From NCBI GenBank assembly GCA_942492055.1, contig CALODP010000002.1:124001-188000 (forward strand): a DNA stretch of 64,000 nucleotides, read 5' to 3'. Source of the stretch: CALODP01 sp942492055. GTDB lineage: Bacteria; Bacteroidota; Ignavibacteria; Ignavibacteriales; Melioribacteraceae. Shown piece after piece: positions 1-9,366 of the stretch (position 1 is the first letter of the stretch; the number at the start of each line of letters is the position of its first letter). Below the pieces are notes generated by a model. The model saw only the letters and a program-made list of their open reading frames with translations. It was not told the DNA's origin and ran no database searches. The translations under genes and the position numbers were made by a program.

Positions 1-1
1 A

Positions 2-1588
2 AATCGTTCCGCTCTATTTTTTGAAGAGGATGGTACTGCGTGGATTGGAACATCCGAAGGGCTTTCAAAATATATTCCCGAATACGGCGAAGTGGAAATT
101 CCTAAACCGATAGCTATTCTAAAATATTTCGAAGATATTTCCGGTAGAATGTTTTCCCCATTTAAAGAATTTACACTTGATTACGAACAGAATTCGTTTA
201 CCGCTCATTTCAGCGGACATACTTTTCTGGATGAAGAGCGAACGATGTTTTTCCCTACATTAACAAATATTAAAACCGGACAAAGATATGGTGGAAATAC
301 ATTAAATAGATATTACAAATTTACCAACCTTCCTTCGGGAAGTTATTCGTTTCATTTGAAAGTCAGAAATCCTAACGGGAGATTGAGTACACCTTTTTAT
401 TCAAAAATAATTACAATATCTACTCCCTTTTATCTCCATGTTTGGTTTATTCTTCCGGTTCTTATTCTTATAGGCTTATTGTCTTTTTATATTACCGAGT
501 ATTTCTCTCAGAGAAAATATACGGTCTTGCTAGAAGATGAGGTAAGTCTTAGAACCAGTGATTTGGAAAAATCAAAAACAGCATTAAAGAAAAGTGAAGC
601 TCGCTATAAGGGCTTGATAGAATCTCAAAATGATCTTGTTGTTAGGTTCGATTCCGCGGGGAAATTTACTTTTGTTAATAATGCCTACTGCCGGATGTTC
701 GGAAAATCGAAAGAAGAGATAATTGGAACTCATTTTCAGCCCCTTATTCATCCGGATCATCTTATGGAGAGTATGGAGATTATGAAAGAACTTCATAACC
801 CGCCACACAGAATAAATATTGAGCAACTAGTCCTAACCGTTAATGGATGGAGATGGATGGCATGGGAAGATACGGCTATCGTCGATAAAATGGGGAATAT
901 TGTCGAATTGCAAGGGGTCGGACGCGATATAACCGATAGCAAAGAGCAGGAGAAAATGAAAAGTAGAGCCGTTTTCGAAAGCATCGAAGGGGAAAGACTC
1001 AGAATCTCAAGAGATTTGCACGACGATTTGGGGCAAATTCTTACAAGTGCCAAACTTCGGCTCGAAACTTTTAAGAAGAAAAATCAGATTACCGATAAAA
1101 CCCTCGAAGGAGCAATCGGGTGCATTTCACAGGCCGGGTATAGCCTCAGTTCCGTAATTCATGATCTGCGCCCCGCCGAATTAGATAAATATGGTTTACT
1201 TCCTTCCTTAGAATCTTTATGCGAAAAACTATCCGGCAATAGTAATATTGACGTTGAGTTTACGGATGATACTACTAACATAAATCTTACGAAAGAAGAG
1301 GAAATTTCGGTTTACAGATTAATTCAGGAAGCTCTTAACAACTCGGTTAAACATTCCGGTTGCTCGAAAATAGTTATTACCGTAAAGCAAATTGAGGATA
1401 AACTTGTTATTATTATAGAGGATAATGGAAAAGGTTTTAACCCTGAAATAAACAAAAAGAATTCCTTCGGTATTATCAATATGAAGCAAAGAGCCAAACT
1501 TATCGGGGCAAATCTTGATATTTCTCCGAGATCCGATAACGGAACAATAGTTAAACTTACTATCCAAAATTGGGATAATGATGAATAA
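2..1588 (+). CDS. Hybrid two-component sensor histidine kinase, 5' end outside window
   Basis: The reading frame is open from base 2, so the GTG at 92 is an internal valine and the gene starts to the left. The first codons read FFEEDGTAWIGTSEGL, a two-component-regulator propeller repeat. Then come a Y_Y_Y-type domain (LPSGSYSFHLKVRNPNG), one membrane span near 425-490, a short coiled coil, a PAS domain (about 600-930), a HisKA_3 dimerisation helix with RDLHDDLGQ (phospho-acceptor His codon near 1019) and a HATPase with N box ALNNSVKHS and G box EDNGKGF. The family autophosphorylates on His in response to a periplasmic or PAS signal and passes the phosphate to a NarL-type regulator, here the overlapping next gene. 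The ligand is unknown. Confidence 0.93.
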   Translation, partial: NRSALFFEEDGTAWIGTSEGLSKYIPEYGEVEIPKPIAILKYFEDISGRMFSPFKEFTLDYEQNSFTAHFSGHTFLDEERTMFFPTLTNIKTGQRYGGNTLNRYYKFTNLPSGSYSFHLKVRNPNGRLSTPFYSKIITISTPFYLHVWFILPVLILIGLLSFYITEYFSQRKYTVLLEDEVSLRTSDLEKSKTALKKSEARYKGLIESQNDLVVRFDSAGKFTFVNNAYCRMFGKSKEEIIGTHFQPLIHPDHLMESMEIMKELHNPPHRINIEQLVLTVNGWRWMAWEDTAIVDKMGNIVELQGVGRDITDSKEQEKMKSRAVFESIEGERLRISRDLHDDLGQILTSAKLRLETFKKKNQITDKTLEGAIGCISQAGYSLSSVIHDLRPAELDKYGLLPSLESLCEKLSGNSNIDVEFTDDTTNINLTKEEEISVYRLIQEALNNSVKHSGCSKIVITVKQIEDKLVIIIEDNGKGFNPEINKKNSFGIINMKQRAKLIGANLDISPRSDNGTIVKLTIQNWDNDE

Positions 1589-2237
1589 AATTAAAATATT
1601 AATAGCGGAAGATCATGTGATTGTAAGGGAAGGATTGATTGCCGCTTTGGAAATAGAACCTCAATTTGAAGTAATTGCGGAAGCGGGAAACGGTATTGAG
1701 GCAATCGAGGAGGCTGAAAAGAATAATCCCGATATTATTATTATGGATATTGATATGCCAAAGCTCGACGGATTAGCCGCCGCAAAAAAAATTAAAGGAA
1801 TAAACCCGGAAAAAAAGATTCTGATTCTTACTATGTATAACAATAATCAGTTTATTCTCGACGCTCTTTCCTGCGGAGTCGACGGATTTGTTTTTAAAAT
1901 GGCCGATATGGAAGAACTGCATAAAGCAATTAAACTCATATCAGAGGGAGAAACATACTTCGACGAAAAAGTTAAAAAGATGATCAATACAAGTGCTGAA
2001 AGAACAAAGACATTCAAATCGAGTGTTGAAGAGATGCAGGAAGAATATGGCATAAGTGACAGGGAAAAGGAAATTATACAACTTATTTCTCGTGGATATA
2101 CATCCAACAAAATAGCCGAAGAATTAGTAATTAGTCCTCATACCGTTAAAAATCACAGAAAAAATATTCTGCAAAAACTGGAACTAACCAACACATACGA
2201 ACTAATCAGCTTCGCTATAAAACACGGATTACATTAA
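1578..2237 (+). CDS. NarL/LuxR-family response regulator
   Basis: 219 residues. The N-terminal receiver domain begins ILIAEDHVIVREGL with the phospho-acceptor Asp in IIIMDIDMPKLDG (about residue 56). The C-terminal LuxR helix-turn-helix reads ISDREKEIIQLISRGYTS then SPHTVKNHRKNILQKL. It overlaps the kinase gene by 11 bp (8 bp if the second ATG at 1581 is used), so the two are translationally coupled and form a cognate pair. It should bind DNA as a phosphorylated dimer; its targets are not visible here. A terminator follows at once. Confidence 0.95.
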   Translation: MMNKIKILIAEDHVIVREGLIAALEIEPQFEVIAEAGNGIEAIEEAEKNNPDIIIMDIDMPKLDGLAAAKKIKGINPEKKILILTMYNNNQFILDALSCGVDGFVFKMADMEELHKAIKLISEGETYFDEKVKKMINTSAERTKTFKSSVEEMQEEYGISDREKEIIQLISRGYTSNKIAEELVISPHTVKNHRKNILQKLELTNTYELISFAIKHGLH

Positions 2238-2245
2238 ATTTTGAG

Positions 2246-2276
2246 AAGGGGGAGTATATTCTTCCCCCTTTGTATC
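2246..2276. terminator. Bidirectional intrinsic terminator
   Basis: AAGGGGGAG (2246-2254) pairs with CTTCCCCCTT (2261-2270) across a 6-base loop, followed by a T-rich run. It lies between two convergent genes and can serve both. Confidence 0.75.
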
Positions 2277-2281
2277 ATTTT

Positions 2282-2635
2282 TCAATACTCTTGATACTTT
2301 GCCAAACCTTTTTGAACCAAAAGATCATTCATGTTTATATACTCGTCATCAATTTCCAAAAATACTTCTCCAAGATATCTACCGTATTTTCCTTTCTTAT
2401 CCTTTATCGTTTCCAAAACAATATGCTTATCCAAAATCATATTGCTCAGAAAATTGCGCGACTCTATCCCCGCTTCTCTTTCTTCCCCTCTTACTTCGGG
2501 AGCGTTTATCCGGTGGAGTCTTATTTTTTCCTCTTTAACGAATGTCTTCAACCCGAGGTCAATTTCAACGGTGATTGTGTCTCCGTCATAAACTTTTGTA
2601 ACAAATGCCTTGTAACGATATAGATAATTTTCCAT
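2282..2635 (-). CDS. Staphylococcal-nuclease-like thermonuclease
   Basis: About 117 residues. Family motifs are visible: VYDGDTITVEID near the N-terminus (Ca2+/active-site strand), RLHRINAPEVRG with the conserved Arg, and GKYGRYLGEVFL with the second catalytic Arg. The family cleaves DNA or RNA phosphodiester bonds with calcium. The ATG at 2635 is preferred over the upstream ATG at 2659 because an AGGGG ribosome site lies just upstream. There is no clear signal peptide, so a cytoplasmic or unconventional location is possible. The next gene is divergent, 28 bp away. Confidence 0.9.
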   Translation of the reverse strand: MENYLYRYKAFVTKVYDGDTITVEIDLGLKTFVKEEKIRLHRINAPEVRGEEREAGIESRNFLSNMILDKHIVLETIKDKKGKYGRYLGEVFLEIDDEYINMNDLLVQKGLAKYQEY

Positions 2636-2662
2636 CTTAACCCCTGTATTTGTTAACAAGTT

Positions 2663-3217
2663 GTGATCTTTGTGAAAAAAATCTTTCTAATATCTTTACT
2701 CGTGCTGATCGGGTTTACGAATATTAAGTCGCAAAACCGATATTATTTCGGGGGTAACATCGGATCGGGAAGTATCGAAGGGAATTCACCCTCTATTTCA
2801 GCTCTCTCACTGGCTCTTTTCAGCGGTGTCAAAATTCCTTCTCTAAAAAATAGTGATTTCAGAATAAAATTCAATTATTCCCGCAAAATTAATTACTTTC
2901 TTCCCGGAGACAATAGCGATACTTATTCCCCGTACCTTATGAGTCTCGATTTGAAATATTTCTTCGAGCAAACCGGGAAAAGTATTTTCTTTACCCAAGA
3001 GGGGATTGGGGTAGTAGCAATTAACGATAGAATATTCCGGGATAGAAACGAAATGGATTTGGGGATTGTAGCCGAATTCTTGTGGGGAGTAGATTTGCGT
3101 AAGAATAAAAGTGAAGGTTTTCGTTTGGGAATTAGCGCGGAATTCGCGAATACTTTCACGAACTCCACGGCTAATTTCTATCTATTCAATATCCAGATTC
3201 AATACTTCCCGAATTAG
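2663..3217 (+). CDS. Small secreted/outer-membrane beta-barrel-like protein
   Basis: 184 residues. A hydrophobic signal peptide (KKIFLISLLVLIGFTNIKSQ) precedes a mature part rich in alternating aromatic strands that ends IQIQYFPN, as in small outer-membrane barrels with a C-terminal aromatic strand. The start is either GTG 2663 or GTG 2672; the second gives a conventional MKKIF start, and neither has a strong ribosome site. The 3' end overlaps the convergent fusion gene by 4 bp. No enzyme motif is seen. The barrel assignment is inferred from pattern only. Confidence 0.7.
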   Translation: MIFVKKIFLISLLVLIGFTNIKSQNRYYFGGNIGSGSIEGNSPSISALSLALFSGVKIPSLKNSDFRIKFNYSRKINYFLPGDNSDTYSPYLMSLDLKYFFEQTGKSIFFTQEGIGVVAINDRIFRDRNEMDLGIVAEFLWGVDLRKNKSEGFRLGISAEFANTFTNSTANFYLFNIQIQYFPN

Positions 3218-5238
3218 ATCTTGGAAAGATCTTTCATCAGACTTTCGAACTGAGAGAAGAACAACGCCTGTGCACCGTCACTTAAAGCTTTGGATGGTTC
3301 CGGATGGAACTCTACCATAATTCCGTGTGCGCCGACTATCTTCGCGGCTTTTGCCAAAGGAATTACCTTGTCTCTGTGTCCGATAGCGTGAGATGGATCT
3401 ACGATAATCGGTAAGTGAGTCAATTCTTTCAATACCGGAATTGCGCTCAAATCGAGAGTATTTCTTGTTGCTGTCTCAAATGTTCTTATTCCTCTTTCGC
3501 AAAGGATAACCTGACGATTTCCCTGAGAAAGAATATATTCGGCAGCGTTAAGAAGCTCTTCCAAAGAAGACATCATTCCTCTTTTCAACATTACAGGACG
3601 CTGGGTTTTTCCTACCTCTTTCAATAGAGAGAAGTTCTGCATGTTTCTTGCCCCGATCTGAAGCATATCGGAATGCTTGGCTACTTCCTCTACCTGATCT
3701 GTAGACAATACCTCTGTAATTATCGGCAATTCATATTGCTGACCCGCTTCTTTCAATATTTCCAATCCTTCGTATCCCATTCCCTGGAAACTGTAAGGAG
3801 AGGTTCTCGGCTTGAAACATCCGCCACGTAAAATGTGCGCGCCATGTTCCTTTACTTCGTTTGCGCAAGACATAACCTGCTGACGTGATTCTACCGAACA
3901 AGGACCGGCCATAACAATGAAGTCGTCACCACCTATCTCTACGTCTTTTACTTTAATGATAGTATCTTCTTCTTTATATTCACGGCTTGCCAATTTATAG
4001 CTTTCCGGAATTTTCTTTTTCGGTTTTGCTACCGGCGCTTTATCTTCTTCCGCTTCTTCCTCAACATGAGTCTCGAAACCATTGAATGATACTTTGGTCT
4101 CTTTAATATCCCATGTAGGATAACATCCGAGTATTTTAAAGAAGCGTGTGAATTTTCCTAACTCATCCAAAACCTTTTGGATTTTCTCATCCTTTATGTT
4201 CCCTTCGAAATCCAGATAGAACATCTCTTCCCAAGGATTTCCCAAAATAGGTCTCGATTCCAGTTTGCGAAGTGTAATTCCGTTAGCTTTAAAAAGATCC
4301 AATGCGTCAACCAATGCGCCGGAATATTGTGCCGTTGCCATTACAAGGGAAGTCTTGGCAGGGATTCTCTGATCAACTTCTATATCGGAACGGGAACCAA
4401 CCAAAAATCTTGTGTAATTTTCTGCCTGATTTGCAATATTTTGTCGCAATATCTGTACGTCAAAATGATTGGCAGCTTCCTCACTCGCTATCGCGGCATA
4501 TTCGGGATTATTCTCTTCCTTAATTTTCTGAACCGACATTGCGGTATCCGCAAAATATTCAATCGCGCAATTCGGAAGAGTATCAATAAATTTACTGCAT
4601 TGTGCCGCTGCCTGATAATGAGCGTAAATCTTTTTTATCTTTCTGATCGGTGTATCGGCTGTGGATACCAAACAATGTTTTACCTGAAATTTCTCTTCCC
4701 CTACAATGTTCAACGTAGTATGGAGAAGAAGATCGTAAACCTCATTGATACTACCCGAAGTTGTATTCTCTATCGGAAGCATTGCGTAATCAGCCTCTCC
4801 GTTTTCTACAGCCTTAACAACATCTTCGAATCTTTTCTTACTTACAAACTCAAGACTCTTTTTGCTATGGGAGAAAAATTTATTAGCGGCCAAATAACTA
4901 TAGGCTCCCTGTATTCCCTGGATGGCAATCGAAATAGTTGCGTCGTCATCCGATTGATTGCCAAAATTCATTATATGACTTTGTTGTAAACGAACCGAAT
5001 CATCAATAATATCGTGAAAAACCTTCGAAAGAAAATGAGCATCCAATCCTTGCTCTTTACCGAGGTTAATAACTCTCTTCAATAATTCATGTTCTCTTTT
5101 CTGATCGCGAATAGGTTTCTGTGAACCGTCCTTTGCGCAAATTACATCTTTGCTCAATTTTCTTCTTTCGGCCAAAAGCTTAACAAGCTCAGTGTCCAAA
5201 AGATTAATCTGATCGCGTAAATCTTTTAGATCGCTCAT
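3214..5238 (-). CDS. Trifunctional chorismate mutase / prephenate dehydratase / DAHP synthase
   Basis: 674 residues. Residues 1-90 are an AroQ chorismate mutase (LRDQINLLDTELVKLLAERR). About 105-290 are prephenate dehydratase (PIENTTSGSINEVYDLL and the catalytic TRF in ENYTRFLVG). About 300-385 are an ACT domain with the Phe-binding ESRP motif (LRKLESRPILG). An acidic/Lys-Pro linker leads to a type I DAHP synthase from about 415 (MAGPCSVES, LRGGCFKPRTSPYSFQG, VDPSHAIGHRD). It would make phenylpyruvate from chorismate and also catalyse the first shikimate step (PEP plus erythrose-4-phosphate). The ACT domain suggests phenylalanine feedback on the whole chain. CM-PDT and CM-DAHPS fusions are well known; all three together is less usual. 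Confidence 0.95.
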   Translation of the reverse strand: MSDLKDLRDQINLLDTELVKLLAERRKLSKDVICAKDGSQKPIRDQKREHELLKRVINLGKEQGLDAHFLSKVFHDIIDDSVRLQQSHIMNFGNQSDDDATISIAIQGIQGAYSYLAANKFFSHSKKSLEFVSKKRFEDVVKAVENGEADYAMLPIENTTSGSINEVYDLLLHTTLNIVGEEKFQVKHCLVSTADTPIRKIKKIYAHYQAAAQCSKFIDTLPNCAIEYFADTAMSVQKIKEENNPEYAAIASEEAANHFDVQILRQNIANQAENYTRFLVGSRSDIEVDQRIPAKTSLVMATAQYSGALVDALDLFKANGITLRKLESRPILGNPWEEMFYLDFEGNIKDEKIQKVLDELGKFTRFFKILGCYPTWDIKETKVSFNGFETHVEEEAEEDKAPVAKPKKKIPESYKLASREYKEEDTIIKVKDVEIGGDDFIVMAGPCSVESRQQVMSCANEVKEHGAHILRGGCFKPRTSPYSFQGMGYEGLEILKEAGQQYELPIITEVLSTDQVEEVAKHSDMLQIGARNMQNFSLLKEVGKTQRPVMLKRGMMSSLEELLNAAEYILSQGNRQVILCERGIRTFETATRNTLDLSAIPVLKELTHLPIIVDPSHAIGHRDKVIPLAKAAKIVGAHGIMVEFHPEPSKALSDGAQALFFSQFESLMKDLSKI

Positions 5239-5723
5239 TTCATTTTCCTAATCAAAATTCATGGATTTAGCTTGTAAAGCTACAAAATTATTTCCATTAC
5301 TAAAATGAATAAGGGCAAGGATTTTTTGTTTTAACCTCCTTTCCGATAATTATCGTTTTATAGTGAATAATAATACAGGGGGATGAATGGAGTATATATG
5401 AGAATTCTTAACAATCTTCCCGAATTCTTTCGATTCTAATATCAAAGCATACTTGCCAATCATAATTTTCCTGAAGCAGTCCCTTGAGCTTGTTGCAAAC
5501 AAGGCCCTTGACTGGACAAAAGGGAGTCGAAGTATGTTTTTGGGCTTCTCAGAGAATAATGTAGCATGCTTACTGTCCGTGATCCCGACAAAGTGGGGAA
5601 GCGGAGTCGAAGTAAGCTTTGTTCTGAATAAAATCACCTTTATTTTCCCCTCGACTCCGCTCGGGGAACATGCTATTATGATAGTACTGTAAATAGAATA
5701 CTTTACTAAGTTATTAGCTAGTT
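5239..5723. other. Intergenic region with degenerate dispersed repeats
   Basis: No convincing gene. It holds fragments recurring elsewhere in the window: 'ccttgactgg...gggagtcgaag' near 5505-5535 (also near 26475-26500) and a degenerate copy of the palindromic unit GATCCCGACAAAGTCGGG at 5581-5598. Open frames here on both strands have no ribosome site or recognisable product. Confidence 0.6.
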
Positions 5724-5750
5724 TGATAAGTAGACAGCTTCTATTTGCCC

Positions 5751-6177
5751 ATTACAATAGATTCTTGTAATCTATGACCCCATCGAAAGAGTCCGGCAGT
5801 TATATTCTTCTCCAAAGATCATAAGCCGGGCTCTTTTTCCTATTTTTATTCGAAAAAAATGTAAAAAAAGCTTTACTTAATGTATTAATTTTTGCATAAT
5901 GACTTCCGGGTCGAATAGTTTTCTCCATGCGCTCAGCTATTCGATTTTGAGGGGCTTTAGAGATATAAATCATTGATTTCTCTCATAGCTAATATATAGT
6001 TCGGAAAGAGTACTTATTTCTCCTAATACTCATTTTCTGATATTTCTTCCTATTCTCAAGTCCTCCAATTCTACTCTTTTCCGATGCGGAACAGAATATT
6101 TACAATCTGAAATTGAAAAAAGCTATTGATATGTATAAGCATGTCAATTATCTCATTTATTGAATAATGAGGTAATT
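5751..6177 (+). promoter_or_regulatory. Structured leader, copy 1: alternative hairpins plus terminator-like stem
   Basis: Two overlapping perfect 7-bp hairpins compete: ATTACAA/TTGTAAT (5751-5757, 5765-5771) and ATAGATT/AATCTAT (5757-5763, 5769-5775). Next is a 12-bp stem, AAAGAGTCCGGC (5786-5797) with GCCGGGCTCTTT (5825-5836), running into a T tract like an intrinsic terminator. Further hairpins are TCGAATAG/CTATTCGA (5911-5918, 5937-5944) and AATTATCTCATT/AATGAGGTAATT (6146-6157, 6166-6177, one G-T pair). All are conserved in copy 2. It could be an attenuator or a short terminated RNA; neither is shown. Confidence 0.5.
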
Positions 6178-6244
6178 GTTCAAAAAAAGTTTCTCTGATT
6201 TTTATTGTAATAAGTGAATTCAACTAATAAAAACAGGAGGGGGT

Positions 6245-6946
6245 ATGACTACATATCAAATTGTTAAGTTCGGCATGTTTAAAGGTGTCGAAGAATTCGG
6301 CATCGTAAACAGTGCCATTATCGATCCTTTTCCAATGTTAAAGGCTGATTTGGAAAGATTAAGCCAGCTAATAACGGAAATACGGAATATGGATATCGAA
6401 ATTCAAGATCTGAAAAAGGGGAAAGTGGAAAATCGTGATTCCGCTAAGGAAGCCCTTATCAGTGCCATTACAGTTCTCGCAAGACTTTGTCAATCCTACG
6501 CTTTGAATAGTAAGAATTACAACCTCTATGAAATCGTCTCTGTTACCGAATCCGAGTTAAGACATGAGCGTCTAGATTATCTGGGGCTTCGCGCTGCCGA
6601 TATTCTTGGCTCAGTCAATGCTCATAGCGGTCCTCTTGTTCCTCTCGGTGTTACCGAAGAGATGCTTAGTGAAGCAGGGGAAAGGCTGATAGCTTATAAC
6701 CAGGCTCAAGCCGATAGGAAACAGGCCTCTTCCGAAAAATCAGCAAAGATGGTTGTCTTAGAGAATCTATTCAAAGATGTAACAAAGCTTTTGGATGAAA
6801 ACATCGACAAAGAAATGCTTGTTATCCGTGATTCCAATCCTGCTATCTTTAACGAGTACAAGAACGCAAGAAAGCTCAAAAACTATCCGGCAACTCACGC
6901 TACACCGGAAGAGCCTTCTGAAAATCCTGACACTCCAAACGGATAA
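6245..6946 (+). CDS. Uncharacterised helical protein, duplicated unit copy 1
   Basis: 233 residues, no signal peptide or membrane span. It is predicted mostly helical, with heptad-like stretches around residues 35-65 and 150-190 and a disordered tail (ATPEEPSENPDTPNG). The strong ribosome site AGGAGGGGG before the ATG at 6245 fixes the start and suggests high expression. It differs from the copy at 22154 at about ten residues, eight of them within residues 31-101. I do not recognise the family. The conserved core YKNARKLKNY and VIRDSNPAIFNEY near the C-terminus may define it. No catalytic motif is apparent, so a structural or adaptor role is as likely as an enzyme. Confidence 0.85.
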   Translation: MTTYQIVKFGMFKGVEEFGIVNSAIIDPFPMLKADLERLSQLITEIRNMDIEIQDLKKGKVENRDSAKEALISAITVLARLCQSYALNSKNYNLYEIVSVTESELRHERLDYLGLRAADILGSVNAHSGPLVPLGVTEEMLSEAGERLIAYNQAQADRKQASSEKSAKMVVLENLFKDVTKLLDENIDKEMLVIRDSNPAIFNEYKNARKLKNYPATHATPEEPSENPDTPNG

Positions 6947-6948
6947 GA

Positions 6949-6989
6949 AAACTTAAAGGAGAAGCACCCGCTTCTCCTTTTTTAAGTTT
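6949..6989. terminator. Bidirectional intrinsic terminator of duplicated unit
   Basis: AAAGGAGAAGC (to 6965) pairs with GCTTCTCCTTT (6970-6980) over an ACCC loop, with outer AAACTT/AAGTTT arms and a T tract on either strand. It ends the 233-aa gene and the convergent T9SS gene. Confidence 0.8.
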
Positions 6990-9366
6990 ATTTGATTAAT
7001 AACATCTTCTTGGATGAGACATAATCATTCGCGCGGATTGTGTAGATATAAACTCCGCTGGCAAGGTTTGAGGCGTTAAACTTTATTTCATATCTTCCTT
7101 TCTGCTTGATATCGTTTACCAATGTGGCGATCTCTTTTCCCAATACATCATACACTTTTAATGTTACACGACTAACCTTCGGAACCTGATATTTAATGAG
7201 GGTTCTCGGGTTAAACGGATTCGGATAGTTCTGAGATAAACCGTATTCTTTTACACTCAAATCGTTTTTTATTTCAATAGTCTTCTGCTTCATATTCTTT
7301 TTAGCCAAGACTTCACTATCGTCAATAATATCTACACTACTGATTATATATTTCTCTTTTTCGGTTATCTTCAGAGCGAGATATACTTCCCGTCCGTCGC
7401 ATTCTTTTGTATCGATATTATATTCGGTATTATTCTCGGAATCGAGGTTCGTGCTATTCATTTCATTAGTAATGAACTCGCTTATTACCGTTTTGTTTTT
7501 CGAATCCATAAGTGCAACAACAATCCTAATCGGCTCAATAATATTCTCTCCGCCGGATAATGTATCATAACTTCCGAAATCGGTTCTAAATGTAAATGAA
7601 TCGCCAGATTTTAATACGAATTTATCAGTTGCAGGAATATATTCTTTTTCTGATTCGATTTCTGTTCCGAAAATATTCATTCCGTTCGCTTTTATATCTC
7701 CGATCGCGTAAAAATACTCCTTGTTATTTCTTCGCAAAACCAACTTCTTGCCGCTATGCATGTTTGTATTACTTTTATCCAATGAAACCGGAGGTTTTAC
7801 GGGAGTTGTCGAAGCCGGAATCAAATCGTTTTTTTGTTCAATACAAATATCTCCGTATTTTATTGAAATAGCCTTAGCCTTTGTTTTATCATCGCATGTC
7901 AATAACTGTAAGTTTCCGGATATTCCAAGACTCTTAATAACTCCGTTTCGATAATACTTGTCCGTTGCCCCATTATTTTCCTCATAAGCTACAATCGTCT
8001 CATTCTCATATCCTTCTATTACCGGATAACGTGCTTGCGATCCAAGTTGAGTAAAAGAAGAACCCCATCCGCTTGCTGTTTTCTTTCTGACTATAACGCT
8101 TCGGTATGTGCTCTGATAATAAGGTGTCCCTATCCATGTAACAGCAGGATATCCGTTTATTGATGTAATGCTTGGTTGTATATTCAGCGGGAATCCGCAA
8201 CCTGAAGAAATTGTAGCGCTATTCGAAATTGTTAGAGCGTTTGCGGCACTGTTTGGGACAAAACGACAATACTTTATTGTTCCGTTATCCTGCCATGTCA
8301 AATGAAAATCATCCGTGTCATCTCCGGTAATAGATTGATTAGGTGGTATTGCTCCCTGTATTTGGGCTATCTCTATCGGAACTTCGTTATACCATAGCAT
8401 TTGCATATTTCCAAGAAGCTGACCATACTTATAATATAATTTGTTCTGTGCGTTCCATACTATTAAGATTCTTGATCGGTTTTTGTAAATCACCGGTTTT
8501 GATGTTTGATCTACAGCCGGAGAAAGTCCAAAATTAAAGTCAGGGGAATATTCTTCCTGTACGGTCAAATCGCATTTTTTCTCATCATTCTGCCAAAACT
8601 GCATTTTTATTTCGAGTCCGTAATCACCAACTGCTTGGTAGACTATATAAAAGGCATTACTATAATTTCCATCATCGCCACATGTATAAACGGAAGGGAA
8701 TAATCCTCCCTGGTTATCAAGAGGCTTTATGTTGTTGAGGAATTGCCATATAGTTCCTCCGTCGGAACTTTTTTCCAACCATATCCGCCCCATACTGTGA
8801 TAGACAAGATAGAGATGTTCTCTGGCACTTATAAAATTCTTTTGATTGTTACTGAAACTACCATTTGTGAGATGAATTCCTTTGAAATTTGCTATTACTT
8901 TTGCGTTGTTCTGGGTAAAATTAATTGCGCTTTCCAGTGAATATGGATTTTGTAGTTCTGCCCCGTTTGCGCTCCAATGAGTGAAGACGCAATTTCTCAC
9001 TGAACCGTTTACCATAACTTTATGATTTGATGGAGCTTTTGCAGAATAAAGTGGATTTGATTGGTTAAACTTATTGTCAATAAAAACTCCTCTATGTTCA
9101 CCGCTTTTACTAAGGTTATTAAGAACATTTGGCAGAGGTTTATATAAAGCGTTAAATCCTCTGTTTACTATACCAAAACTTGCTTGTGTGTCATATAGCC
9201 ATGGATCTTTAAACTCTACGCATGAATCTGCGTAAACACTTTTTTCAGTACTAGTATATATTGAAGCGTCATAACAACGCCTAAAATGAGCCTCTACGAG
9301 TTCATTGCCCGTTTCAATTGCGATTTTTGAATAATTTTGAAAAGAAACAATATTACTTCTTTTTTT
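6988..9366 (-). pseudogene. C-terminal part of interrupted T9SS secreted propeller/metalloprotease gene
   Basis: The first ATG (9015) gives 675 residues, but the frame is open back to 9366, where a single TGA (9369-9367) separates it from the upstream ORF in the same frame. This part has BNR/sialidase-like propeller sequence (EKSSDGGTIW), a middle beta-rich region, and a T9SS sorting domain (LSQNYPNPFNPRTL, ending SSKKMLLIK). It lacks any signal peptide, so alone it could not be exported. The upstream ORF has the signal peptide but no sorting domain. The two halves complement each other, so this is most simply one about 1,376-codon gene broken by a nonsense codon. Expression of this half is doubtful. 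Confidence 0.8.

Larger units (their letters stand above)
5724..6980 (+). repeat. 1.25-kb direct repeat, copy 1
   Basis: This segment is nearly identical to 21634-22889. It contains a non-coding leader of about 520 bp, a 233-codon gene and its terminator. Similarity begins abruptly at 'tgataagt.gacagctt' and ends just after the terminator. At copy 2 the left boundary coincides with the right arm of a transposon-like inverted repeat. Confidence 0.92.

Noticed and set aside
4177..4989. 270-codon frame antisense to the aromatic fusion enzyme
   Set aside because: It is the complement of a strongly supported coding region and has no ribosome site or plausible protein composition.
5350..5692. Open frames on both strands in the gap before the 1.25-kb repeat
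   Set aside because: No ribosome site and the frames run through dispersed repeat fragments; translations resemble nothing.
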